DNA of 22,460 nt from Alphaproteobacteria bacterium (GTDB taxonomy: Bacteria; Pseudomonadota; Alphaproteobacteria; Rhodospirillales; Rhodospirillaceae): NCBI GenBank assembly GCA_003250275.1, contig QKGW01000204.1:1-22460 (forward strand). The letters run 5' to 3'. The notes beneath the pieces were generated by a model. It was not told the origin of the DNA, searched no databases, and saw only the letters and a program-made list of their open reading frames with translations. A program made the translations under genes and the position numbers. Below, piece by piece: positions 8,005-15,873 of this stretch; position 1 is the stretch's first letter; every line of letters begins with the position of its first letter.

Positions 8005-8958
8005 TTGCCGCAGCGCATCCTGTTCGTCACCTCGACCCGTATCGGCGATGCGGTGCTGTCGTCCGGCGTCCTCTCCCATCTCGTCGAAACCCGCCCCGAC
8101 GCCCGCTTCACCATCGCCTGCGGGCCGGTGGCGGCGAGTTTGTTCGCCGGCGTGCCGCGCCTCGACCGGGTGATCGCGATGCCGAAGGGGCGCTATGCCG
8201 CGCACTGGCGGCGGCTGTGGGCCGAGACCGTCGGCACCCGCTGGGATACCGTCGTCGACCTGCGCCGCTCGGCGCTCGCCTGGACGTTGTGCGCGCGCCA
8301 CCGCTACCGCCTCGGGCCGGAACGCGGCGCACACCGCGTCGCCGCCAACGCGGCGATGCTCGGCATCGATCCGCCGCCCGCGCCGAAGCTCTGGACCCTG
8401 CCCGAACACGAGACGCGCGCCGCCGAGATGATCCCCGACGGCGCGCCGGTGCTCGCGGTCGGCCCAACCGCCAACTGGCCGGGCAAGACCTGGCGCATCG
8501 AACGCTTCGTCGAGACCGTCGCGCGCCTCACCGCGCCGGGCGCGCCGTTCGCCGACGCGCGCGTCGCGGTGTTCTCCGCCCCCGGCGAGGCCGCCGCCGC
8601 CGAACCGCTCGCCGCGAGCCTGCCGCCCGAGCGGGTGCTGCGGATCACCGGCGAGCGCGACCTGCTCGCGGTCTACGCCGCGCTCGGGCGCTGCGCCTTC
8701 TACCTCGGCAACGATTCCGGGCTGATGCACCTCGCCGCCGCGCGCGGCGTGCCGACCCTCGGCCTGTTCGGCCCGAGCTTCCCCGATCTCTACGCCCCCT
8801 GGGGGCCGGACACCGCCTGGGTCTCCACGCCCGAGAGCTTTGCCGAGCTGACCAGCGCGCCGGGCTACAACCACCGCACCACCGGCACGTTGATGGACAG
8901 CCTCGGCGTCGATAAGGTTGAAGCCGCCGCCCGCGAACTCTGGAGCCGCACCCGATGA
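8005..8958 (+). CDS. Glycosyltransferase family 9 (heptosyltransferase-type) protein
   Basis: This is a 317-residue GT-B enzyme related to the ADP-heptose:LPS heptosyltransferases WaaC/WaaF/RfaQ, which add heptose to the LPS inner core on the cytoplasmic side. The N-terminal RILFVTSTRIGDAVLSSGVL is the family acceptor-domain signature. The C-terminal segment GNDSGLMHLAAARGVPTLGL (residues 235-254) is the donor-binding signature, with N236, D237, S238, G239 and H242. Translation starts at TTG, supported by AAGGA about 9 bases upstream; no ATG lies near the conserved N-terminus. Its stop overlaps the next start as ATGA. Which heptose or other sugar it uses is uncertain. Confidence 0.85.
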   Translation: MPQRILFVTSTRIGDAVLSSGVLSHLVETRPDARFTIACGPVAASLFAGVPRLDRVIAMPKGRYAAHWRRLWAETVGTRWDTVVDLRRSALAWTLCARHRYRLGPERGAHRVAANAAMLGIDPPPAPKLWTLPEHETRAAEMIPDGAPVLAVGPTANWPGKTWRIERFVETVARLTAPGAPFADARVAVFSAPGEAAAAEPLAASLPPERVLRITGERDLLAVYAALGRCAFYLGNDSGLMHLAAARGVPTLGLFGPSFPDLYAPWGPDTAWVSTPESFAELTSAPGYNHRTTGTLMDSLGVDKVEAAARELWSRTR

Positions 8959-9728
8959 AATTGTCCGCCCTGGTGGTGGTGCACAACGAGGAAGCTCGCC
9001 TCGCCCAGTGCCTCGACAAGCTCGGCTTTGCCGACGAACTCGTGGTGGTGCTCGACAAATGCACCGACGGTAGCCGCGAGATCGCGCTCCGCTTCACCGA
9101 CGAGGCGCATCTCGTCGAAGGCAGTTGGGACCTCGAAGGGCCGCGCCGCAACACCGGCATCGCCGCGTGCGCGGGCGAGTGGATCCTCGAAGTCGACGCC
9201 GACGAACACGTCCCGCCCGCGCTCGCCGAGGAGGTGCGCCGGGTGATCGAAACCACCGACGCCGACTACCACGAGATCCTCGTCGACAACTACATCGGCG
9301 ACCGTCTGGTGCGCTGGGGCTGGGGCGCGTCGTTCGGCAAGGCTGCGTATCCGGGGTTGTTCCGCAAGGGCGCGAAGTCCTGGGGGATGCAGCGGGTGCA
9401 TCCGTCGCTCGCCTGGACCGGGCGCGGCGGCGCGAAGGCGGTGAAGGGCGCGATGCTCGCCAACCGCCTCGATCACTTCGTCGACCGCGACATCTCCGAC
9501 ATGATCCGCCGCCTCGATCGCTACGCCACCCTGCGCGCCGCCGATCTGCGCGCGTCGGGCGACGTCGGCAGTCTCGGCAATAACCTCCGGCGGCTGTTCT
9601 CCCGCTTCTTTAAATGCTACGTGCGGCGCAAGGGCTACCGCGAGGGGGGCTGGGGCCTGCTGATCGCGCTGTGCGCCGGGCTGTTTCCGTTGCTGGCCTA
9701 CCTTAAGGCGACGCTCGAGGAAGGCTGA
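8955..9728 (+). CDS. Glycosyltransferase family 2, WaaE/KdtX-like LPS core glycosyltransferase
   Basis: This is a 257-residue GT2 protein of the kind that adds beta-glucose to the first core heptose (WaaE/KdtX group). The opening LSALVVVHNEEARLAQCLD and VVVLDKCTDGSREIA form the nucleotide-binding half. EVDADEHVPP has the metal-binding DAD at residues 81-83. The segment LEGPRRNTGIAACAGEWIL is typical of this subgroup. Residues near 230-250 are hydrophobic (LLIALCAGLFPLLAYL) and may associate with the membrane. It overlaps the preceding heptosyltransferase gene by 4 bases (ATGA), which supports a shared LPS-core role. The exact linkage made is inferred from the family, not seen. Confidence 0.82.
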   Translation: MKLSALVVVHNEEARLAQCLDKLGFADELVVVLDKCTDGSREIALRFTDEAHLVEGSWDLEGPRRNTGIAACAGEWILEVDADEHVPPALAEEVRRVIETTDADYHEILVDNYIGDRLVRWGWGASFGKAAYPGLFRKGAKSWGMQRVHPSLAWTGRGGAKAVKGAMLANRLDHFVDRDISDMIRRLDRYATLRAADLRASGDVGSLGNNLRRLFSRFFKCYVRRKGYREGGWGLLIALCAGLFPLLAYLKATLEEG

Positions 9729-9731
9729 GAC

Positions 9732-10754
9732 GTGGCGCGCATCGTCATCGCCGACGACGGCATCGGTTTCGATGGCCGGGCACCCGAGGCTTCGGCGCTC
9801 GGCGCGGCCGAACGCGCGGTGATCGGCCTCGCCGAGGCGCTCGCGGCGCGCGGCCACGAGGTGCGCGTCGTCAACAATTGCACGGCGGCGCTGATCCATC
9901 GCGGCGTGCGCTGGATGCCGATCTCCGAAGGCTTTCCGGAGGCGGCGGACCTGTTCATCGCCAACCGCAGCGAAGCCCTGGTCGAGGCGATGCCGCGCGC
10001 CGCGCGGGTGGCGCTCTGGGTGCATGAGTCGGCGAAATCGCTGTGCGGGTTCCGCGCGCTCTGGAAGCTCTGGCGGACCAGGCCGCCGATCGTGTTCGCC
10101 GGCGAACACCACCGCGAAACCTATCCCGAGTGGGCCCCCGACGGTGGACGCGTGGTGATCCCCTACGGCGTGGCCGAACCCGTCCGCCGCGCGGCGGGGG
10201 CGGCGGACGCGCCGCCGCCGAGGGCGATCTTCGCCGCCGACCCGCAGCGCGGCCTCGACTGGCTGCTCGACCTCTGGCGCGACCGCATCCGTCCGGCGGT
10301 TCCGGATGCCGAGTTGCACGTGTTCCCGGCGGCGATAGTCGGCACGATGCGCGCGGTGCTGGAAAAAGCCGAAGCGCTCGAAGACCGTGGAGTGATCTTG
10401 CGTCAGCCGGTCGGAAAGCCCATTCTGATCGAGGAAATGCGGTCGTCGCGGGTGCTCCTGTACCGGGGGGACATCAACGAAACCTATTGTTTCGCGGTGG
10501 CCGAGGCGCAAGCCTTGGGCGTGCCGTGCGTGGTGAAGGATATCGGTGCGACGCGCGAACGCGTGGTCGACGGCGAGACCGGTTACGTCTGCGCCGATAC
10601 CGCGGCGGGGGATGCGGATTTCGCCCGCCGCGCGGTCGAGATCCTCACCGGCGACGACGCGGCGTGGACGGCGATGCAGTCCCGCACCCGCGATCTTCAG
10701 CGCCGCTGGGGCTGGGACGACGCGGCGGAACACTGGGAAGCCCTGATCGGTTGA
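9732..10754 (+). CDS. Glycosyltransferase family 4 (GT-B) protein
   Basis: This is a 340-residue GT-B glycosyltransferase. The N-terminal acceptor domain has LGAAERAVIGLAEALAARGHEVRVV, the usual GT4 glycine-loop helix. The C-terminal donor domain carries the E-x7-E motif at Glu250 and Glu258 in ETYCFAVAEAQALGVPCV, which holds the nucleotide sugar and supports a retaining mechanism. Translation begins at GTG, three bases after the previous stop, with GAGGAAGG 7 bases upstream inside the end of the preceding gene, so the two are translationally linked. The sugar specificity is unknown; a role in LPS core or other surface glycan is inferred from the neighbours. Confidence 0.82.
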   Translation: MARIVIADDGIGFDGRAPEASALGAAERAVIGLAEALAARGHEVRVVNNCTAALIHRGVRWMPISEGFPEAADLFIANRSEALVEAMPRAARVALWVHESAKSLCGFRALWKLWRTRPPIVFAGEHHRETYPEWAPDGGRVVIPYGVAEPVRRAAGAADAPPPRAIFAADPQRGLDWLLDLWRDRIRPAVPDAELHVFPAAIVGTMRAVLEKAEALEDRGVILRQPVGKPILIEEMRSSRVLLYRGDINETYCFAVAEAQALGVPCVVKDIGATRERVVDGETGYVCADTAAGDADFARRAVEILTGDDAAWTAMQSRTRDLQRRWGWDDAAEHWEALIG

Positions 10755-10783
10755 CGATCGGGCGTTGCGAAGGGTGATGGGCG

Positions 10784-11833
10784 GTGACGATGCGGGTATT
10801 GCAGGCGATGGCGGGTGCCGAACACGGCGGCGCCGAGGCGTTTTTCGAGCGGTTGGTGATCGCGCTGCACCGCGACGGGTTGCAGCAGCACGTGCTGATC
10901 CGCCGCAATCCGGCGCGCGCCGAGCGCCTCAAGGCGGCGGGCCTGACGCCGATGGAGCTGCCCTTCGGCGGCACCTTCGACTTCACCACCAAGCGCCAGT
11001 TCGCGCGCGAGATCGCCCGGTTCAAGCCGCACGTGGTGATGACCTGGATGAACCGCGCGAGCGCGATGTGCCCGAAGGGCGATTTCGTCCATGTCGCCCG
11101 CCTCGGTGGCTACTACGACCTCAAGTACTACAAGACCTGCGACCATCTGATCGGCAACACCCCCGACATCGTCGAGTACCTGGTGCGCGAGGGCTGGCCG
11201 CAGGACCGCGCGCATTACGTCCCCAACTTCGCCGAGGTGAGCGCCGAGACCGCGCCGATGTCGCGCGCCGCGCATTACACCCCGAACCACGCGCCGCTGG
11301 TGGTGGCCCTCGGCCGCCTGCACGAGAACAAGGCGTTCGACGTGCTGATCAAGGCGATGGCGCGGGTGCCCGACGCCTACCTCTGGCTCGCCGGCGACGG
11401 CCCGGAGCGCGAGAAGCTCGAAGCCCTGGCGCTGACCGAGGGGATCAAGCCGCGCACCCGCTTCCTCGGCTGGCAGGAGGACGTCGCGCCGCTGCTCGCC
11501 GCCGCCGACGTGTTCGTCTGTCCGTCGCGCCACGAGCCCCTGGGCAACGTCGTGCTCGAAGCCTGGGCGCTCGGCAGGCCGGTGGTCGCCGCCGCGTCGC
11601 AGGGGCCGGGGATGCTGATCGAGCAGGGGCGCAACGGCCTGCTCGTGCCGATCAACGACGCAGGCGCGCTCGCGCAGGCGATCGCCTGGATGTTCGGCAA
11701 CCCCGAGGACGCCCGCAAGATGGCGGAGGCGGGGCGCGAGTCCTACCTCCAGGATTACAGTGCAAGCGTCGTGATTGCCCGGTATCGTCAGTTTTTCGAG
11801 AGTGTCGCCGCCCCCGCAGAGGCGGAGGCGTGA
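10784..11833 (+). CDS. Glycosyltransferase family 4 (GT-B) protein
   Basis: This is a 349-residue retaining GT-B glycosyltransferase. MRVLQAMAGAEHGGAEAFFERL is the acceptor-domain start with the glycine-rich loop. VVALGRLHENKAFDVLIKAM opens the donor domain, and RHEPLGNVVLEAWALGRPVVAA carries E-x7-E at Glu251 and Glu259. I prefer the GTG start because AAGGG lies about 9 bases before it; ATG two codons later (10790) is an equally possible start. It is the fifth glycosyltransferase in the run and is followed by an asparagine-synthase-type amidotransferase. Donor and acceptor are unknown. Confidence 0.85.
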   Translation: MTMRVLQAMAGAEHGGAEAFFERLVIALHRDGLQQHVLIRRNPARAERLKAAGLTPMELPFGGTFDFTTKRQFAREIARFKPHVVMTWMNRASAMCPKGDFVHVARLGGYYDLKYYKTCDHLIGNTPDIVEYLVREGWPQDRAHYVPNFAEVSAETAPMSRAAHYTPNHAPLVVALGRLHENKAFDVLIKAMARVPDAYLWLAGDGPEREKLEALALTEGIKPRTRFLGWQEDVAPLLAAADVFVCPSRHEPLGNVVLEAWALGRPVVAAASQGPGMLIEQGRNGLLVPINDAGALAQAIAWMFGNPEDARKMAEAGRESYLQDYSASVVIARYRQFFESVAAPAEAEA

Positions 11834-11921
11834 CGCGCGTCACCGATCGGTGCGCCGTGGCGGGCTAGTCTCGCTGCGACCGGTCGCGTGCGTGTAGCGG
11901 TTTGAAAGGAAAAGCGGTTTC

Positions 11922-13715
11922 ATGTGCGGCATCGCCGGCATCATCACCACCCCCGAAGGACGCGCGATCCTCGCGCGGCGCGACGCCTCGCTCGACGCGA
12001 TGGCGGCGGCGATGGCCCACCGCGGCCCCGACGGGCGGGGCGATCTGCGCCGCACCGACGTCGCCTTCACCCACCTGCGCCTCGCGATCATCGACCTCAC
12101 CGGCGGCGACCAGCCGCTGCACGGGCCGAACGGCAGCGCGCTCGTCGGCAACGGCGAGGTCTACAACTACCGCGAACTCCGCGGCGAGCTCGCCGGGGTC
12201 AACTTCGCCACCAATTCCGACTGCGAGCCGCCGCTCTATCTCTACAAGCGCGACGGCGCCGGGTTCGTCGACGAACTGCGCGGGATGTACGCGCTCGCGC
12301 TGCACGACCCCGCCGCCGAGCGGGTGATCCTCAGCCGCGATCCGTTCGGCATCAAGCCGCTCTACATCATGCCGACCAAGCTCGGCGTCGCCTTCGCCTC
12401 CGAGCCGCAGGCGCTGCTCGCCTCCGAATGGGCCGAGCGCAAGATCAGCCCGGAGAAGGCGGCGGAACTGCTGCAGCTCCAGTTCACCACCGGCAAGGAC
12501 ACGATCTTCCCCGATATCAAGCGCGTCGCGCCGGGCGAGACGGTGGTGATCGAGCAGGGGCGCATCGTCGCGCACAACTACCGCTCCTGCTGGCCGAGCC
12601 CCGACCCCGAGGCGGGCAAGTGGCAGACCAGCGGCGAGAAGGCGGTCGAGCGCTTCGATCAGGTGTTCCAGGACAGCGTCGACTTCCACCAGCGCTCCGA
12701 CGTGCCCTACGGCATGTTCCTCTCGGGCGGGGTGGACAGTTCGGCGATCCTCGCGATGATGGCGCGCCTCAACGGCCAGCCGGTCAAGGCGTTCACCGCG
12801 GGCTTCCCCGAAACCGGCGTGCACGACGAGCGCGACCACGCCCGCGCGGTGGCGCAGGCGGTGGGGGCGGAGCACGTCGAGGTGCCGATCCAGGAATACG
12901 ATTTCTGGGCGCATCTGCCGAAGATCGTCGCGGCGATGGACGATCCGGTCGCCGACTACGCGATCGTGCCGACCTGGTTCCTCGCGCGCGAGGCGGCGAA
13001 GTCGGTGAAGGTGATCCTCTCCGGCGAGGGCGGCGACGAGATGTTCGCGGGCTACGGACGCTACCGCGGCGCGGTGCGGCCCTGGCCGTTCAAGAAGGCG
13101 ATGCGCGCCAAGGGTACGCTCGACGGCCTCGGCGTCCTGCGCGACGACGGCCCGGGCTGGCGGCGCGGCATCGCGGCGGCGGAAAAGGCGGTGCACGGTG
13201 CCGGGATCAAGGGCCTGCAGGCGCAGCAGGCGGTCGATTGCCTCGACTGGCTGCCCAACGATCTCCTCACCAAGCTCGACCGCTGCCTGATGGCGCACGG
13301 CATCGAGGGGCGGGTGCCGTTCCTCGACGTCGAGATCGCGCGCTTCGCCCAGACCCTGCCGGATTCGCTCCGCGTGCACGGCCGCCTCGGCAAATACGTG
13401 GTGCGCCGCTGGCTCGAAAAGCACCTGCCGCAGAGCAAGCCGTTCGCGAAGAAGCGCGGCTTCACCGTGCCGGTGGCGGAGTGGATCGGCCTCGAAGCCA
13501 AGGCGCTGGGGCCGCTCGTCGCCGAGCAGGCGGGCGTCGCCGAGATCTGCGACCCCGAGGCGGTGAAGAAGGTGTTCGCTGCGCTCGCCGGCGAAAACCC
13601 CGACAAGCGCATCGGCGCCGCCGCTTGGCACCTGCTGTTCTATGCGCTCTGGCACCGCCACCACATCGAGGGCGTTGCGGTCAACGCCGGGGTGTTCGAC
13701 GTTCTCAAGGCGTAA
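11922..13715 (+). CDS. asnB: Asparagine synthase (glutamine-hydrolysing) family protein
   Basis: This is a 597-residue two-domain amidotransferase. The N-terminal glutaminase domain begins MCGIAGI, so Cys2 becomes the exposed nucleophile after Met removal; HRGPDGRG and NGEVYNY are also in place. The C-terminal ATP-dependent synthetase domain has the pyrophosphate-binding SGGVDSS at residues 268-274 and SGEGGDEMFAGYGRY further on. The enzyme would take ammonia from glutamine and amidate an adenylated carboxylate. Free asparagine is the textbook product. Its place at the end of a glycosyltransferase cluster allows the alternative that it amidates a uronic acid or similar group in the surface glycan. 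AAAGGA at 11905-11910 is the likely ribosome-binding site. The product is not decided by sequence. Confidence 0.88.
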   Translation: MCGIAGIITTPEGRAILARRDASLDAMAAAMAHRGPDGRGDLRRTDVAFTHLRLAIIDLTGGDQPLHGPNGSALVGNGEVYNYRELRGELAGVNFATNSDCEPPLYLYKRDGAGFVDELRGMYALALHDPAAERVILSRDPFGIKPLYIMPTKLGVAFASEPQALLASEWAERKISPEKAAELLQLQFTTGKDTIFPDIKRVAPGETVVIEQGRIVAHNYRSCWPSPDPEAGKWQTSGEKAVERFDQVFQDSVDFHQRSDVPYGMFLSGGVDSSAILAMMARLNGQPVKAFTAGFPETGVHDERDHARAVAQAVGAEHVEVPIQEYDFWAHLPKIVAAMDDPVADYAIVPTWFLAREAAKSVKVILSGEGGDEMFAGYGRYRGAVRPWPFKKAMRAKGTLDGLGVLRDDGPGWRRGIAAAEKAVHGAGIKGLQAQQAVDCLDWLPNDLLTKLDRCLMAHGIEGRVPFLDVEIARFAQTLPDSLRVHGRLGKYVVRRWLEKHLPQSKPFAKKRGFTVPVAEWIGLEAKALGPLVAEQAGVAEICDPEAVKKVFAALAGENPDKRIGAAAWHLLFYALWHRHHIEGVAVNAGVFDVLKA

Positions 13716-13729
13716 ATCGTTTCCGCCCG

Positions 13730-13757
13730 GTGACTTCCGCCAAATCCGGTCTATATT
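13730..13757 (+). promoter_or_regulatory. Putative sigma-70 promoter for the dihydroorotase-like gene
   Basis: GTGACT at 13730-13735 and TATATT at 13752-13757 are 16 bases apart in a comparatively AT-rich gap between asnB and the next gene. Transcription would start near 13764, inside an inverted repeat that lies just upstream of the start codon. Confidence 0.4.
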
Positions 13758-13778
13758 TTCCGAACGCGTTTTCGGAAA
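13757..13778. repeat. Perfect 8-bp inverted repeat between promoter and start codon
   Basis: TTTCCGAA at 13757-13764 and TTCGGAAA at 13771-13778 are exact reverse complements around a 6-base centre. The dyad overlaps the likely transcription start, and its right arm runs into the ribosome-binding site GGAAAGGA at 13774-13781. That position suits a repressor operator. As RNA it would hide the ribosome-binding site only if transcription began further upstream than the promoter predicts. Confidence 0.5.
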
Positions 13779-13787
13779 GGACGGATG

Positions 13788-15116
13788 ATGGCGGATCGTT
13801 ACGACTGGGTGCTGCGCGGTGCGGCGGTGTTCACTCCCAAGGGGCTGGTCTCCGCCGACATCGGCGTGAGCGGCGGGCGCATCGCCAAAATCGGCGATAT
13901 CCGCCCCGGCTCCGGCGCGGTCGAGGACAACCTCGCCGGCCTGACCGTGCTGCCCGGCGTGATCGACACCCAGGTGCATTTCCGCGAGCCCGGCGCCGAG
14001 CACAAGGAAGACCTCGCCACCGGCACCGCCGCGGCGGCCAAGGGCGGCGTCACCGCGATCTGCGACATGCCCAACACCAAGCCCAACACCACCTCGCCCG
14101 AGACGCTCGCGGACAAGGTGGCGCGCGGCAAGGGGCGCGCCTGGGTCGACTTCGGCTTCTACATGGGCGCGACGGCGGAGAACGCCGAGGACCTCGCGGC
14201 CTGGGAAAACCTGCCCGGCTGCTGCGGCATCAAGGTGTTCATGGGGTCCTCCACCGGCACCCTGCTGGTCGACGACCAGGCCGCGCTCGAAACCATCTTC
14301 GCCACCGGCAAGCGCCGCATCGCGGTGCACGCGGAGGACGAAACCCGCCTCAAGGCGCGCTACGCCCTGGTCGCCGACGGCGCGCCGGTGTCGATGCATC
14401 CGGTCTGGCGCGACGAGGAGGCGGCGACGATCGCGGTGTCGCGGCTGATCGACCTCGCGCGCCGTTCGGGCCGCGCCACCCATTGCCTCCACGTCACCAG
14501 CGCCGCCGAGATGGAACTGCTGCGCGACCGCCCGGCGAACATGACCGTCGAGGTGACGCCGCAGCACCTCACCCTCGCCGCGCCCGACGCCTACGATCGC
14601 CTCGGCACCTTCGCGCAGATGAACCCGCCGATCCGCGACGCGCGCCACCGCGATGCGCTGTGGGCGGCGCTCCGCGACGGCGTGGTCTCGTGCATCGGCT
14701 CCGACCATGCGCCGCACACTCGTGAGGAGAAGGCGCAGCCGTATCCGAAGTCGCCCTCGGGGATGCCCGGAGTGCAGACCTACGTGCCGGTGATGCTCGA
14801 CCACGTCAACGCCGGGCGGCTCGGGCTTTCGGACTTCGTGCGGCTGTCGTCGTCGAACCCGGCGGAGATGTTCGGGATGACCGGGCGCGGGCGGATCGAA
14901 GAGGGCTACCGCGCCGACTTCACCATCGTCGACATGGGCGCGGAGCGCACCATCTCCGACGACTGGATCGCCAGCCGCTGCGGCTGGACGCCGTTCCACG
15001 GCACCCGCGTCACCGGCTGGCCGGTGATCACCGCCGTCGGCGGGCGCGTGGTGATGCGCGAGGACGCACTGATCGGCACGCCCAAGGGCGAGCCGATCGC
15101 GTTCGATCCGGTGTGA
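13788..15116 (+). CDS. Dihydroorotase-family amidohydrolase (PyrC-like, non-standard metal site)
   Basis: This is a 442-residue member of the dihydroorotase branch of the amidohydrolase superfamily, the enzymes that close carbamoyl-aspartate to dihydroorotate in pyrimidine synthesis. The barrel motif normally reads D-x-H-x-H-x-R-x-P-G, but here it is DTQVHFREPG, with Gln62 where the first zinc-binding His is expected and His64 kept. The other expected metal-site residues are visible: Lys149 in GCCGIKVFMG (possible carboxylated lysine), His181 in AVHAEDE, His235 in CLHVTSA and Asp306 in GSDHAPHT. From memory, an alphaproteobacterial subgroup annotated as dihydroorotase shares this Gln. The ATG used lies 6 bases after AAGGA; the ATG one codon earlier is too close. 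Dihydroorotase activity is plausible but not assured. Confidence 0.8.
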   Translation: MADRYDWVLRGAAVFTPKGLVSADIGVSGGRIAKIGDIRPGSGAVEDNLAGLTVLPGVIDTQVHFREPGAEHKEDLATGTAAAAKGGVTAICDMPNTKPNTTSPETLADKVARGKGRAWVDFGFYMGATAENAEDLAAWENLPGCCGIKVFMGSSTGTLLVDDQAALETIFATGKRRIAVHAEDETRLKARYALVADGAPVSMHPVWRDEEAATIAVSRLIDLARRSGRATHCLHVTSAAEMELLRDRPANMTVEVTPQHLTLAAPDAYDRLGTFAQMNPPIRDARHRDALWAALRDGVVSCIGSDHAPHTREEKAQPYPKSPSGMPGVQTYVPVMLDHVNAGRLGLSDFVRLSSSNPAEMFGMTGRGRIEEGYRADFTIVDMGAERTISDDWIASRCGWTPFHGTRVTGWPVITAVGGRVVMREDALIGTPKGEPIAFDPV

Positions 15117-15126
15117 GGACTTAGGG

Positions 15127-15693
15127 TCAGGCCGCGGTGTCGTCGCGCTGCGACGATTGCGCCGCCGCGGCGTCGGTCTTGAACGGGAAGGGCAGGAGCG
15201 ACGCGCCCTCGGTCGCGTCGGTGTCCGCCTGCGCCGCCTCGGCGGTGGGCCTGGAGGCGATCGGCGCGCTCGCCGCCTCGGCGGCTTCGGCGGTCTTCTC
15301 CTCGGTCTGCGCCTGGATGCGGGTTTCCACCGCCTCCTGAATCCGCGCCTCGATCTTCTTGCGCTCCTCCGGCGTCATCGCCGCGAGGTCCTCCTCGGTC
15401 AAGCCCATGCTGCCGAGGATCTGCGCGCGCATCCGCTCCTCGGGTGAGCGGTCCATGAGCTCGGAGAACTCCTGCACCGCTTCCGACTGCCCGAGGCTCT
15501 GGGCGTTGACCGCGGTGGCGGGGGTGACGACCGACGCGCCGAGCGTCGCCTCGATGGTGCTCTGGCGAAGGTCGCCGTCGCCGGCGGCGCTCGCCAAGGC
15601 TTTCTGCCACGCGCTCGCGTCGGCGGCGACGGCGGAGGACGAACCGATCAGGGACTGCGAAGAGTCGATTTCACGGGTGGTGATGCTGGTCAT
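15127..15693 (-). CDS. Uncharacterised Ala/Glu-rich protein with a probable sigma-54 promoter
   Basis: This 188-residue protein is not a family I can name. The first 60 residues are rich in Ser, Ala and Thr. Residues 74-132 are highly charged and predicted helical, containing RSPEERMRAQILGSMGLTEE and then EEDLAAMTPEERKKIEARI, a pattern I associate loosely with conserved alphaproteobacterial proteins of unknown role. The tail after 135 is low-complexity Ala/Thr. There is no signal peptide or membrane segment. The frame stays open upstream to 15918, but that would run through the tRNA gene, so the start at MTSITT is chosen; CGAGG lies about 6 bases before it. It converges on the dihydroorotase-like gene with only 10 bases between them. 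A sigma-54 type promoter lies just upstream, which suggests nitrogen-, motility- or stress-linked expression. Function unknown. Confidence 0.7.
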   Translation of the reverse strand: MTSITTREIDSSQSLIGSSSAVAADASAWQKALASAAGDGDLRQSTIEATLGASVVTPATAVNAQSLGQSEAVQEFSELMDRSPEERMRAQILGSMGLTEEDLAAMTPEERKKIEARIQEAVETRIQAQTEEKTAEAAEAASAPIASRPTAEAAQADTDATEGASLLPFPFKTDAAAAQSSQRDDTAA

Positions 15694-15726
15694 CGCGGGC
15701 CTCGAATAATCATCTCGGTCCTGTCC

Positions 15727-15742
15727 AGCAAATCGCGGGCCA
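15727..15742 (-). promoter_or_regulatory. Probable sigma-54 (RpoN) promoter
   Basis: The - strand reads TGGCCCGCGATTTGCT. Against the consensus TGGCACG-N4-TTGCW every defined position matches except one (A to C), and the invariant GG and GC have the required 10 bases between them. The predicted transcription start near 15716 gives a leader of about 23 bases that contains the ribosome-binding site of the uncharacterised gene. I see no obvious NtrC-type enhancer dyad in the upstream 130 bases, so the activator is unknown. Confidence 0.6.
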
Positions 15743-15873
15743 GTTTGAAACTCTGAAAATTCAAGGAGATGGCTTCGGGGAGGGCGGTCGAATTTGCCGC
15801 CGCAGCGCGGACGCGCGGAAAAACCTGCCGGGTGGCCGGGGGTTGAGGCGATTGCGCTGCAAAGGGGAGAGAA

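Noticed and set aside
11841..11852. Perfect palindrome CACCGATCGGTG between the last glycosyltransferase and asnB
   Set aside because: No T-run follows, so it is not a convincing terminator. A 12-bp GC-rich palindrome in a short gap could be chance, and no promoter is clearly associated with it.
11865..14999. Long - strand open frame opposite asnB and the dihydroorotase-like gene
   Set aside because: Same antisense effect; it also crosses the intergenic promoter region and encodes no known domain.
15743..15873. Gap between the sigma-54 site and the tRNA, checked for a tRNA terminator or activator sites
   Set aside because: A TTTTT on the - strand follows only a weak GC-rich stem, and no NtrC-like dyad is visible. 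Nothing here is firm enough to annotate.
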